64,000 bases of DNA from CAVSVP01 sp963731125 (GTDB lineage Bacteria > Pseudomonadota > Gammaproteobacteria > Competibacterales > Competibacteraceae): NCBI GenBank assembly GCA_963731125.1, contig CAVSVP010000025.1, positions 1 through 64,000 on the forward strand, written 5' to 3'. How positions within the stretch are numbered: the stretch's first letter is position 1; every line of letters begins with the position of its first letter. Positions 17,018 through 24,989 of this stretch are shown one piece after another. The position numbers and the translations under genes were made by a program. The notes beneath the pieces were generated by a model, which saw nothing but the letters and a program-made list of their open reading frames with translations, had not been told where the DNA came from and made no database searches.

Positions 17018-19081
17018 TTACGACGAGGCCACAAAGCAGAGCTGCTGACATTGGCCGGCTTTGAGCTGTTCAAACTGGGATAGCGTATCCGGTTGATCAG
17101 GAAACAGATAGAGACCGGTGGTTGGCTCGCGGCTGGCGATGATCGTGCTGTTATTAATGCGATCATAAATCCAATAACGCGAGACCCGTAAGGCGCAGGC
17201 GATCTGGGCGACGGTGAGAAAGCCCGCCATCTGGCGGGGATGAGACTGGCTGCGTTTCACCAAGACCCGATGCTTAAGACGGGTACAGCGTACGGTATTG
17301 GGTAAGACCTCCTTGGGATTCATGGGGGAACGAAAGCCCGCGGCGGTCAGCTGTTGCGCGATGGTGATATCGTCAACCCCCTGACGCGCGAGCGCCACAA
17401 TGTGGCTCTCCAACGCGGCGGCGTTGCTGAGCTCAGCCAAGGAACCTACCGGAATCGGCAGCGTCACGGTGGTGGTATCGCCGCCTTTCCAGACGATGCG
17501 CAGGCGGACCTGATCGCGCTGGAGCCGATGGATCACCACTTTGTCGATCAAACAGCGCAAGAGCGCCTTTTTCTGGGTCTGGGAGAGCACGTCGGTAGGC
17601 CATATCTCAGGCAGGGTCTGGCCGAGGGTGGTGAAAGCGGCCTTGAGATCAGCGGGCAGGTCGGGCGCTGGCGAGGCGGCTTGCTGGGCCTTCTCATCGT
17701 CCGCTTCCGCCTGCTTCAGCTCCCGCAGGGCCACTTCCCAACGCCTTTCGAGTTCAGCGGCGACCAAGCGATTGTCGGGGTCGACTTGGTGGAACTGGCG
17801 CTCGGCGAGTGCGGCTTGATAGCGGAAGCGTTCCAGCTGCTGGCGGCGGGCCTGGGCGAGTGCCTGGGTGGCCTGCTGTTCGGCGGCCATGGCCTGCTGG
17901 TAGAGATCGAGCTCCACCGGCGACAGGGCGGCGAAGAACGCTTGCACCACGACATCATCTACCGGATCCGCAGGGATGTATTGGCAGACCGGGACACCGT
18001 ATTGCTGGCGCAGATAATTGCAGAGGTAGCGCGTGGCATTCTTGTACTGAACGACCATCTTATGGCCACATTCGCCACAATAGACCAACCCATGCAACAG
18101 GGCCTTGCCAGGGCGGGGCACACCCCGGGTGTGATGACGATCATACGCCGCATAGTTCTCCTTGAGCATCGCTCGGATGCGCTCATAGGTCTCCCAACTG
18201 ATGTAGGCGGGATAGCGATGGTTCACGCGAATTCTCCACTGCTCCAGAGGCAGCTTCTGCTGGCGGGTGGGCTGCGGGCCAGGACCGGGGTGGACGGTGC
18301 GCGTGCGCCCATAGGTAAACGCCCCGGCATAGGCCGGATGCTTGAGAATGGACAGGATAGCGGCTACGGTAGGTTTGCGCCAGACCACCGCGCCGAAGCG
18401 ATCGCGCCGCGGCAACGTCAGGTGCTGCGCATTGAACACCCGCAGCACCTGACTGGCCGAGCGTACCTGTAGGAAGGTGGAGAACACGAGCTCCAGGCGG
18501 CTCTGGACTTCGCGGTTGGGGTCTTTCTGCACCACGCCGCTGGGATCACGCACCAGGCCCACCGGTAATGTGAGGGCCAAGTCGCCGCGGGCGGCTTTGT
18601 TAAGCAGGCCAGCGGTCAGCCGGGCACGAATCGTATGCAGCTCCAGCTCGGAAATCTGCCCCTTCAGGCCGAGCAACAGACGCCCGTTGGTGCTGCCAGG
18701 ATCATAAATACCGTCGCCATCGCCAATCAAACACCCCTGATAGCCACAGAGATCTAATAGCGGGTACCCATCTGAGCAGTTGCGGGCGAGGCGCGTGACA
18801 TCAAAGGACAGAATGATCCCCACCTCGCCCAGGGTGACCTGGGCCAGTAGGTCTTTAAAACCCGCGCGGTGTTCGGCACTGGCGGCGGTGGTACCGAGAT
18901 CGCAGTCGATGACGTCGATGGCCTCGGCCGGCCAGCCCAGTTCCCGTGCCCGGCTTTGCAGGGCATACTGCAACCGCAGGCTCTCCTGGTGGCTGATGGC
19001 TTGGTGGGGACTGGACTGGCGCACATAGATGATGGCTTTGCGTGCCAGCTGTTGCGGCGTGATCAGTTCGGATGCCAGCAT
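17018..19081 (-). CDS. Large serine recombinase
   Basis: 687 residues. The N-terminal resolvase domain has the catalytic Ser in AIIYVRQSSPHQAISHQES and the Arg cluster in FDVTRLARNCSDGY. A recombinase domain follows (AFTYGRTRT), then a zinc ribbon (YCGECGHKMVV ... RYLCNYL), a coiled-coil-prone stretch and a C-terminal helix-turn-helix (LTVAQIACALRVSRYWIYDR). The ATG at 19081 has AGGAGG 6 nt upstream. It would integrate and excise its own element and looks intact. Confidence 0.93.
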   Translation of the reverse strand: MLASELITPQQLARKAIIYVRQSSPHQAISHQESLRLQYALQSRARELGWPAEAIDVIDCDLGTTAASAEHRAGFKDLLAQVTLGEVGIILSFDVTRLARNCSDGYPLLDLCGYQGCLIGDGDGIYDPGSTNGRLLLGLKGQISELELHTIRARLTAGLLNKAARGDLALTLPVGLVRDPSGVVQKDPNREVQSRLELVFSTFLQVRSASQVLRVFNAQHLTLPRRDRFGAVVWRKPTVAAILSILKHPAYAGAFTYGRTRTVHPGPGPQPTRQQKLPLEQWRIRVNHRYPAYISWETYERIRAMLKENYAAYDRHHTRGVPRPGKALLHGLVYCGECGHKMVVQYKNATRYLCNYLRQQYGVPVCQYIPADPVDDVVVQAFFAALSPVELDLYQQAMAAEQQATQALAQARRQQLERFRYQAALAERQFHQVDPDNRLVAAELERRWEVALRELKQAEADDEKAQQAASPAPDLPADLKAAFTTLGQTLPEIWPTDVLSQTQKKALLRCLIDKVVIHRLQRDQVRLRIVWKGGDTTTVTLPIPVGSLAELSNAAALESHIVALARQGVDDITIAQQLTAAGFRSPMNPKEVLPNTVRCTRLKHRVLVKRSQSHPRQMAGFLTVAQIACALRVSRYWIYDRINNSTIIASREPTTGLYLFPDQPDTLSQFEQLKAGQCQQLCFVASS

Positions 19082-19178
19082 AAAGCACCTCCTGCATAAC
19101 AGTGATTAGTTCTTCGCGGATGGCCGCTTGCAGCGCCGGGGTAAGCCGCGACCAGACAGCTTCGGAGGGGATGGACAT
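18855..19178 (-). CDS. Small ORF overlapping the recombinase start (doubtful)
   Basis: Begins MSIPSEAVWSRLTPALQAAI and runs out of frame 227 bp into the recombinase gene. Related elements often have a short gene at this place, and the first ~35 residues look protein-like. The overlapping part is probably not meaningful. Confidence 0.3.
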   Translation of the reverse strand: MSIPSEAVWSRLTPALQAAIREELITVMQEVLYAGIRTDHAATAGTQSHHLCAPVQSPPSHQPPGEPAVAVCPAKPGTGTGLAGRGHRRHRLRSRYHRRQCRTPRGF

Positions 19179-19396
19179 AACACCTCGTATTGCGTCGCTA
19201 ACGTGACCAACTCAGTCACACTCGCCAGCGTGAGCTTGCTGAGGCGGCCTTGTCGAGGGGGGGTGAGATGAGTGACGGATAAGGGGATTCGCAGCCGCAT
19301 CGGGTCGCGATAAATGACGGTCACAAAACCCGCACTGCGTGAAGACGTTGGCCACGAGAACACCGCAAATCGCCGCCCAAATAACGGATGACGCAC
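19106..19396 (-). CDS. Small hypothetical protein of the serine-recombinase element
   Basis: 96 codons from a GTG (19396), starting VRHPLFGRRFAVFSW; the frame stays open upstream through TEVTEIEITD, so the real start may lie nearer the element end. It resembles the small protein (DUF5372-like) that precedes this recombinase type in other genomes, from memory. Function unknown. It lies just inside the right boundary. Confidence 0.5.
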   Translation of the reverse strand: MRHPLFGRRFAVFSWPTSSRSAGFVTVIYRDPMRLRIPLSVTHLTPPRQGRLSKLTLASVTELVTLATQYEVLCPSPPKLSGRGLPRRCKRPSAKN

Positions 19397-19472
19397 ATCG
19401 GTGATTTCAATCTCGGTGACCTCGGTTTCTGACGGGTAGTGGAAGGGGGTATTAAGTGAAGGGGTCGTTTGA

Positions 19473-20310
19473 CACGATCAGTCATGACTGGCTGATTTGC
19501 TTTCTTGAACACCGGATCGGCGACAAGCGCATCATCCGGCTGATCATCAAGTGGCTCAAGGCCGGGGTGCTGGAAGAGGGACAACGGATTGAAACGACAG
19601 CGGGGACACCCCAGGGATCGGTGAGCTCACCGCTGTTGGCAAATGTCTACCTGCACTCTGTCGATGACCTGTGGGTCAACCAATGGCGCGGCCGTCATGC
19701 CCAGGGGGACAGGATTGGAGTGCGCTTCGCCGATGACACAGTGGTGGGTTTCCAGCACCGACGCGAGGGGGAGCGGTTTCTGGTCGAACTACGGGAACGG
19801 TTGGCCAAGTTTGCACTTTGTCTGCACCCGGGGAAAACCCGCCTGATTGAGTTCGGCAAGGTTGCGGCGGAACGACGAGCCAGGCGAGGGGAAGGCAAGC
19901 CAGAGACTTTCGACTTTCTTGGATTGACCCACATCTGTGGAAAGAAAGCCGATGGAACAGGCTTCCAACTGTGGCGTAAGACCAAGCGCAACCGCTTGAA
20001 AGCCAAGGTCAGGGAGGTCAAGGAAGCACTGCGCCGGCATCTGCATGCCCCGCTCGATGAGCAGGGCCGATGGTTGAATAGCGGGTTGCGAGGCCACTAT
20101 GCCTACTTCGCGGTACCGACCAATAGCGCTGCGCTCTCGGCATTCCGCCACCATATCATCGTCCACTGGATCAGGCGTCTTCGGCGTCGCAGCCAGCGCG
20201 ATCGCATGACAGGGGCGCGGATGAAGAAGCACATCGATCGGTATCTCCCACGTCCACGGATTCTTCACCCATGGCCAGAACAACGATTTCGCGTCAAATA
20301 CTCGAGATAG
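19473..20310 (+). pseudogene. ltrA: Intron B reverse transcriptase/maturase, fragment 2
   Basis: Continues with TISHDWLICFLEHRIGDKR, the block ETTAGTPQGSVSSPLLANVY, the active-site block IGVRFADDTVVGF (FADD instead of YADD), KTRLIEFG and the maturase (X) domain. It ends RILHPWPEQRFRVKYSR at a TAG directly before domain V. No HNH endonuclease domain follows. Without the insert the protein would be 493 residues. Confidence 0.9.
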
Positions 20311-20383
20311 GAGCCGGATGCAGGAATTCTGCTCGTCCGGATCTGTCCGGGGGGCGCGGGGTAACCCGCGTCCCTACCGGGAT
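20311..20383 (+). ncRNA. Intron B domains V and VI
   Basis: Domain V starts gagccggatgcaggaattct and closes with gctcgtccggatctgt, the standard 34-36 nt hairpin with its catalytic triad region. Domain VI follows (ggggcgcggggtaacccgcg) and the intron ends ...accgggat. Confidence 0.88.
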
Positions 20384-21219
20384 ACCAAGTCAACCACGAC
20401 CTGCTGATGAGTCGGGTAGCGAGGAAAATCAAGGACAACCGACTCCTGAAACTGATCCGAGGCTATCTGAGCGCAGGGATCATGAGCGGAGGCCTGGTCG
20501 GCGCTCGACAAACCGGTACCCCTCAGGGGTCACCGCTTTCACCGTTATTGTCAAACGTCCTACTGGATGATGTTGATCAAGAACTCGAACGCAGAGGCCA
20601 CCGCTTCTGCCGCTACGCGGATGACGCCACTATCTACGTCAAAAGCCGGCGTGCGGGAGAACGGGTCATGGCGTCACTGACGCACTTCCTGGAAGGCCGG
20701 CTGCGCTTGAAGGTGAATCGAGCCAAAAGCGCCGTCGATCGGCCCTGGAACCGAACGTTTCTAGGCTATACGGTGACCCGCCATCGCACACCGCGACTGA
20801 AACCCGCACCGGCGTCCGTCAAACGGGCGAAGGATCGGATCCGTCAGATTACCCACCAGGGACGGGGTCGTAATATTCGCCAGGTGATTAAGGAGCTCAA
20901 TGCGTTTACCCGAGGATGGGTAAGCTACTTTCGGCTCACCAGCGTTAAAGCCGCTTTCGAGCAGTTGGATCAATGGCTACGCCGTCGACTGCGTAAAATC
21001 CTATGGGAGCAGTGGCGTACACCAAACACCCGACGTCGGAAGCTGATAGCGCTCGGTGTCGAGGCGACGCGGGCACGCAAAGCAGCGGCCACTGGCCTTG
21101 GGGCTTGGTGGAATGCCGGGGCTTCGCACATGCACGCGGCCGTGACCATCCGGTCGCTGGCACAGTGGGGACTTCTCGGTCTACTCGATCAACTCCGCGG
21201 TTGGCAGCGGTCCATTTGA
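20384..21219 (+). pseudogene. ltrA: Intron A reverse transcriptase/maturase, fragment 3
   Basis: Continues DQVNHDLLMSRVARKI, then the block ARQTGTPQGSPLSPLLSNVL, the active site FCRYADDATIYV, LGYTVTRHRTPRLKP and the maturase domain (FTRGWVSYFRLTSVKAAFEQ), ending LLDQLRGWQRSI. No endonuclease domain is present. The three fragments make 459 residues, the normal size for this class. Confidence 0.92.
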
Positions 21220-21290
21220 ACCGCCGTGTACGGTCCCGTACGCACGGTGGTGTGGGCGGACGGGAGGAGCAATCCTCCCTCCGACCCGAT
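21218..21290 (+). ncRNA. Intron A domains V and VI
   Basis: gaaccgccgtgtacg-gtcc-cgtacgcacggtggt is a domain V-like hairpin, overlapping the stop codon of the reverse transcriptase. The gggagga/tcctccc hairpin forms domain VI, with a candidate branch-point A at 21284, seven from the 3' end. Confidence 0.85.
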
Positions 21291-22399
21291 TGCAACCGTT
21301 CCACCCCGAGACCGGTCTTTAACGCTTTATGAAAGTCTTCCACCCACCACCGGCTGGCGTATTGCAATGCACATTCATGCGCCTGCGCGAACGTAGTCAC
21401 CGGCACGTCGCACAACAGGATCCATTCCAGCGGCTCGACCCCGCTCGGGGGCGCGGCTTCCCAGACGCGAACGGCGGTGCAGGCGATCGGGGGTAACTTG
21501 CCGGCGCTGGCGCCGGGGCGCTGCGGCGCGCGCAAGCACACCGCGACCGCACTGACGCTCAGCTCTGCCGTGCGCGCCGCTTGTCCCGGGCGCGGGTATA
21601 AATTCACGGCAAACTGGCCTAGCGTGGGAGCGTGACGCACCGTCTCATCGAGATGACCCACCACCGTCCGCCCATCCCCCGCCACGAGTGCCCGGTTCTG
21701 TCCCGCGCGGATCACATAGCCGTGGCCCTTGCGCTGACAGCTTTGCACCTACTCGTAGATATCAGCTTCGGCATCGCCCACCCGCACCCAGCGCACTCCC
21801 CGCGGCGCCAACCCCAGTTCCTCGCCTGAGCGTAGCCACCGCAGCGACTCGCGCTCGCGCTTCTTGCGCGCCAGCGAATCATCCGGCGAATCATCCACCG
21901 GGCGCGGTATCCGCCGAAGATATTCCTGACTCGCCAGCCCCAACAGCTCCACACTCGGGCGATGACCGAGTTTATGAACCGTCGCCTCGGCATCCCAGCG
22001 GGCTGCCACGACAGAATGCAGCCGTACCCCTTGGGTACCTTCATTGCTATTGCCGATCGGTCCCAGCCCCGGAATCGGGGCCCGATCGGTCCAATCCAGC
22101 TCGGTGGTATCCTCGATCAACAGGTACGTACCCGCCCTCTCCAGCTGTTCCATTACCCACGCCCGATGGGCGCTTTGCACACTCTCCGGGGTCACTTCCG
22201 GAGGATCAAAAAAGTGATACGCCGCCTTGACGTCATAGGGGCGGGCAAACAGCTGCGGGATACTCGCCCCAGGATTAGCCGCCATCGCCTCGCCGATCGT
22301 CTGCAGTCGCTGCACCCGGCGGACATCGCTCAATGGCGCGTCGCCAAAATGAATCCCGGCCCATTGGCTTGGCTCCAACGCATGATTCATTTGTTCCAT
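21291..22399 (-). pseudogene. IS4-family (Tn5-like) transposase, 5' exon half with internal TAG
   Basis: Starts MEQMNHALEPSQWAG. It has the N-terminal DNA-binding domain, the DDE residues in LIEDTTELDW and VRVGDAEADIY, and the YREK signature in YASRWWVEDFHKALK. An in-frame TAG at 21751-21749, just after DAEADIYE, interrupts the catalytic core; the same frame resumes with CQRKGHGYVIRAGQNR. The gene then stops at the group II intron junction (GLGVERLQ). So this transposase is dead twice: by nonsense and by the intron. Confidence 0.92.
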
Positions 22400-22490
22400 T
22401 TCGCTCTCCTCACCTCTGTTACCTTGCTTACCTTTATAAGTGAGGGTAATTTGGGTAATGACAAGGGCTCTGCCGGGGGATTGTTACTCT

Positions 22491-22661
22491 CTTAACCCGG
22501 ATATTTCATAAACTCGATTGGATTGCATTTATCCAATTGATTGTATAGAAAATTTTTCCAATTGGTTTCGGAAACGAACATCCGAACATTTTGATATATT
22601 TTTATTTAAAAATTAACCATATAGCAAGAATTCGCCAAATTCATGAAATATTCGGGTTAAG
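22491..22661. mobile_element. MITE-like element next to hicA
   Basis: 171 bp, very AT-rich, with 19-bp terminal inverted repeats: cttaacccggatatttcat (22491-22509) and, inverted, the same with one mismatch (22643-22661). It has no coding capacity. It abuts the IS4 end on one side and lies 9 bp before hicA on the other, so it supplies the leader of that operon. Confidence 0.6.
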
Positions 22662-22670
22662 TCTCTGAGC

Positions 22671-22874
22671 ATGGCAAGAAAAATCAGAGAGCTTATTCAA
22701 GATCTAAAACAAGCCGGGTTTTACGAAATCCCAGGTGCTGGTAAAGGATCACACCGCAAATTTACTCATACCAAGTATGCTGGTGCTGTAACGCTCAGCG
22801 GAAAGTCCGGTGACGACGTAAAATCTTATCAAGAAAAGCAGGTGAAACGCGCTATAGAAATGGTGAAAGAATGA
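22671..22874 (+). CDS. hicA: HicA-type mRNA interferase toxin
   Basis: 67 residues with the dsRBD-like HicA fold: a basic N-terminus (MARKIRELIQDLKQAGF), the GAGKGSHRKF segment with the catalytic His, and VTLSGKSGDDVKSYQ. HicA cleaves mRNA and tmRNA and is neutralised by HicB. Its stop overlaps the hicB start (ATGA). No good ribosome-binding site precedes the ATG. Confidence 0.93.
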   Translation: MARKIRELIQDLKQAGFYEIPGAGKGSHRKFTHTKYAGAVTLSGKSGDDVKSYQEKQVKRAIEMVKE

Positions 22875-23092
22875 AAAAGATCGATCAGTATCATAAATGG
22901 GTCGAGTGGAGTGAAGAAGATCAAGTTTATATTGGAAAATGCCCCGATTTGATTACCGGAATTCACGGAGACGATCCGGTACAGCTATACGGTGAATTAT
23001 GTGAGATTGTTGAAGATGTGATTCGTCATTTCGAAGCTGAGGGACGGGCACTTCCCAGTCCTCGCATTCGACCCATGCAGGAAGTTGTGTGA
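22871..23092 (+). CDS. hicB: HicB-type antitoxin
   Basis: 73 residues with the HicB partial RNase H fold: YHKWVEWSEEDQVYIGKCPD followed by a helix, IVEDVIRHFEAEGRALPSPR. There is no C-terminal ribbon-helix-helix or HTH DNA-binding domain, so it belongs to the short HicB form. It is translationally coupled to hicA by a 4-bp overlap. Together they make a complete type II toxin-antitoxin pair. Confidence 0.9.
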   Translation: MKKIDQYHKWVEWSEEDQVYIGKCPDLITGIHGDDPVQLYGELCEIVEDVIRHFEAEGRALPSPRIRPMQEVV

Positions 23093-23254
23093 ATCTTTGG
23101 ACCCCCTAAGGTTAGGGTGAGCGATGCGAACTCCTCCATTTAATTTGAAGCCGTTAACGTGTCATCAAACCGGGGGTCAGGGTTTACTGCGTTTCCCATT
23201 ACTGATACAACCGTTGCCATTACCAGCCAAATAACCTTGGCCAACCATGAAGTT

Positions 23255-23582
23255 GTAGGGGCGATTCACGAATCGCCCTGATGCTGTCGGTGAATACCAC
23301 AATGCCGGGAAAATGATTCGGCATCATCACTCACGTATTCAATGCAATGGGGCATTGCAGATGTCGGCGGTTGTTAGCCGTTCATCAACGACTCTCCATA
23401 CTAACGGCATTTACCGTCATTTCATCGACAATGATGTTGTTAAACCAACATTTACTGTTGTAGGTGCAGAGGGTGACGAATATAGACCCCGGTTGCGGAA
23501 TAATCGTGTCCTTGCCATTGGATCGAGCGGCGTTTGTGGATGTCGGGATAATGGTTAAGGGCGATTCGTGAATCGCCCCTAC
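23255..23582. mobile_element. 328-bp element with perfect 24-bp inverted ends
   Basis: gtaggggcgattcacgaatc plus gccc at 23255-23278 is found as its exact reverse complement at 23559-23582. Each end is itself palindromic (gggcgattc...gaatcgccc), like REP units. The interior has one 81-codon frame (23313-23558) without recognisable similarity. The region 23093-23254 before it holds nothing I can identify. Confidence 0.6.
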
Positions 23583-23616
23583 TTGACCACGTCAGGCAAT
23601 AGCAAATACTTCACTA

Positions 23617-24740
23617 GGACTTACGCATTGACAGCGGCCTGATATTGTGGATTGAGATAATCTTTCCCGATGATGAAGGAACTGACAAACCCAGCGACCA
23701 CCTCCTTGTACAAATCACGCTGCCACTGATAGGCATTAGTGATGACCTCATGGATTTGCATCTGCTGCAAATGGACGTAGCTGCACAGGGCGGCAAAAAT
23801 AGGGTTGAGAATAGGGACTTTGCGGCGTACCTGGAATGTCTCGATGTGACAGACCTGCTTGATGAGACGGTGGTACTGCTCAATGTGCCAGTGCTGGTCA
23901 TGACGTTTCTGGAATTCGGTTTGGGAGAAGGGTTCATAGGCATCGGCCTGCGGCAGAAATACGACGTAATGGCGCAGTTGGTCTTTTAACCGCGTCCGAA
24001 ACAGTTTTACCTCACCGAAATCGCGAAGCCAGACCTTACGCCCGTCGTCGGGGATATCCAGCTGCTGGACTTGGACCCAAGTGCCTTTTTCTATGGCTAC
24101 CCGGCGGTTGTTTTCCACGGCAAACAGGAACCCCATCCGGTGGTGTCTGACCGTCTTGAGGTTGCTGGCGCTGGAATACCAACTGTCCCCGGTGATGAAA
24201 TCCGGTTGCAGCCCCCACGCCACCACCTGGACCAGCATGTCGAGGAAATAATCATTCTTGGTCTTGTGCTCGGTTTTGTCATAGACCCGATAGTTGACCG
24301 GCAAACTCCGCCCTTGCGGGTCGGTGTAATACAACGTGATCAGGTTTATCCCCTTGACCACCCGGTGATGTTTGCCAGACCACACATGGCTCACCAAGTC
24401 CATGTGCCGGCTGTAAGGTTTATCCAAGGTGCTGTCATCCACGCTCAGTGTCCCACCCACCGGATTCAACAGCTGGCTAGCCTCATCGAACAGGTCCTTC
24501 GGCTCGTATCCCTCCCGCCAGAGAAAGCGAGTGACGCTGTCATGAGAAATACCCATCACTTCCGATAAGCGGGTACAGGTAGCCGATTTGGGCTCACTCA
24601 TCAAAAACCCCATATACATCGGTAAGGTACAGCGGGCACTGGGTGGGCGTGTCGTGTGTCTTATCATTCGGTATAGCAAAGTTGGTGGTCGAAAGGTTGC
24701 CAGTCATCACAAATCGATCTATTTGTCAATGCGTAAGTTC
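23617..24740 (-). mobile_element. Insertion sequence with 17-bp inverted repeats (IS701-like, tentative)
   Basis: The ends are ggacttacgcattgaca (23617-23633) and, inverted, gaacttacgcattgaca (24724-24740), with one mismatch. TA dinucleotides flank both sides. The length is 1124 bp with a single transposase gene whose stop codon lies inside the left repeat. Confidence 0.8.
23621..24679 (-). CDS. DDE transposase (IS701-like, tentative)
   Basis: Up to 352 residues. The catalytic core shows LSVDDSTLDKPYS, SGKHHRVVKGINLITLYYTD, NYRVYDKTEHKTKNDYF, ITGDSWYSS and the Glu region HWHIEQYHRLIKQ. The start is uncertain; Met codons near residues 21 and 27 are alternatives. Family naming is from memory of similar cyanobacterial and proteobacterial transposases. 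The TAA stop is made by the terminal repeat (ttacgc read on the minus strand). It looks intact. Confidence 0.82.
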   Translation of the reverse strand: MLYRMIRHTTRPPSARCTLPMYMGFLMSEPKSATCTRLSEVMGISHDSVTRFLWREGYEPKDLFDEASQLLNPVGGTLSVDDSTLDKPYSRHMDLVSHVWSGKHHRVVKGINLITLYYTDPQGRSLPVNYRVYDKTEHKTKNDYFLDMLVQVVAWGLQPDFITGDSWYSSASNLKTVRHHRMGFLFAVENNRRVAIEKGTWVQVQQLDIPDDGRKVWLRDFGEVKLFRTRLKDQLRHYVVFLPQADAYEPFSQTEFQKRHDQHWHIEQYHRLIKQVCHIETFQVRRKVPILNPIFAALCSYVHLQQMQIHEVITNAYQWQRDLYKEVVAGFVSSFIIGKDYLNPQYQAAVNA

Positions 24741-24989
24741 TATTCACAAGTTCCATGTAAAAAATCACGGCAATAACAGTGCCTAAATCGTATTTTAAAT
24801 CCCTTCCCAACAAAGAACTAATAGTTTCGAGAAGTTAGCTTAAATTAGGGTTGAAAATGTAGTAGAAGATGGATTAAGCCTATACTTCTGCTAAGCCTTT
24901 ACTTCTTTACTGACTGGTGTCCGAGGCCTGAAGCCGTTTTTGGGAAGCGTCGCCCTAAAGCAGCGGCATTGGAGAGTAATGAGTCGTCT
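24741..24989. other. Intergenic region before the CHAT gene cluster
   Basis: About 250 bp of AT-rich sequence. No gene or convincing promoter is seen; GGAG at 24971 is 15 nt from the chosen start at 24990. Confidence 0.5.

Larger units (their letters stand above)
16929..19467 (-). mobile_element. Large-serine-recombinase element
   Basis: About 2.54 kb inserted in the intron B reverse transcriptase, flanked by the direct repeat tttga (16924-16928 and 19468-19472), one copy of which belongs to the target. Removal restores SRFFDTISHDWL exactly. It carries a 687-residue serine recombinase and one or two small upstream genes on the minus strand. Serine integrases leave a short core repeated at both ends. 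The precise crossover dinucleotide within tttga cannot be fixed. Confidence 0.85.
15935..20383 (+). mobile_element. Group II intron B inside the reverse-transcriptase gene of intron A (twintron)
   Basis: 4449 bp starting GTGCGCC at 15935 and ending ...accgggat at 20383. Excision joins MDLEKFF to DQVNHDLL, the normal continuation of the reverse transcriptase. It is in the same sense as the host reverse-transcriptase gene, so splicing could in principle occur. It differs in sequence and protein from intron A, so it is a separate intron and not a duplicate. Its own protein gene is broken by a serine-recombinase element; without that it would be about 1.9 kb. Confidence 0.92.
12988..21290 (+). 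mobile_element. Group II intron A, interrupted
   Basis: The intron begins with the canonical GTGCGCC at 12988 and ends in domain V/VI and ...gacccgat at 21290. Boundaries are fixed by the host gene: flanks ...tctccaac and tgcaacc... join to restore the transposase codons for VERLQLETA. It lies antisense to the transposase, so splicing cannot repair that gene. Its intron-encoded reverse transcriptase is in three pieces (13531-13677, 15538-15934, 20384-21219), totalling 1380 bp or 460 codons. Without inserts the intron would be about 2.0 kb. Confidence 0.93.
12624..22482 (-). mobile_element. IS4-family (Tn5-like) element carrying nested insertions
   Basis: The terminal inverted repeats share an 11-bp tip aatcccccggc (left 12624-12634; right, inverted, 22472-22482) and an inner block ttgtcattac followed by caaa. 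Without the 8303-bp group II intron the element would be 1556 bp, normal for IS4. It encodes one transposase on the minus strand. I see no clear target duplication, which fits with deletion or recombination at the left end, where a toxin gene is cut. All elements between 12988 and 21290 are later insertions. Confidence 0.85.

Noticed and set aside
17354..18472. 372-codon plus-strand frame opposite the serine recombinase
   Set aside because: A shadow of the GC-rich recombinase gene; no recognisable domain or start signal.
15538..21219. Reverse-transcriptase fragments as a retron, DGR or defence RT
   Set aside because: Each has group II intron ends, domain V/VI and a maturase domain, and the fragments join into standard intron-encoded proteins.
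20945..21748. Separate gene starting at GTG 21748
   Set aside because: It is the same frame as the transposase after an internal TAG, and its last part is antisense to intron A.
23255..23582. CRISPR or integron attC sites
   Set aside because: Only two copies, inverted, forming the ends of one unit; no integron integrase nearby.
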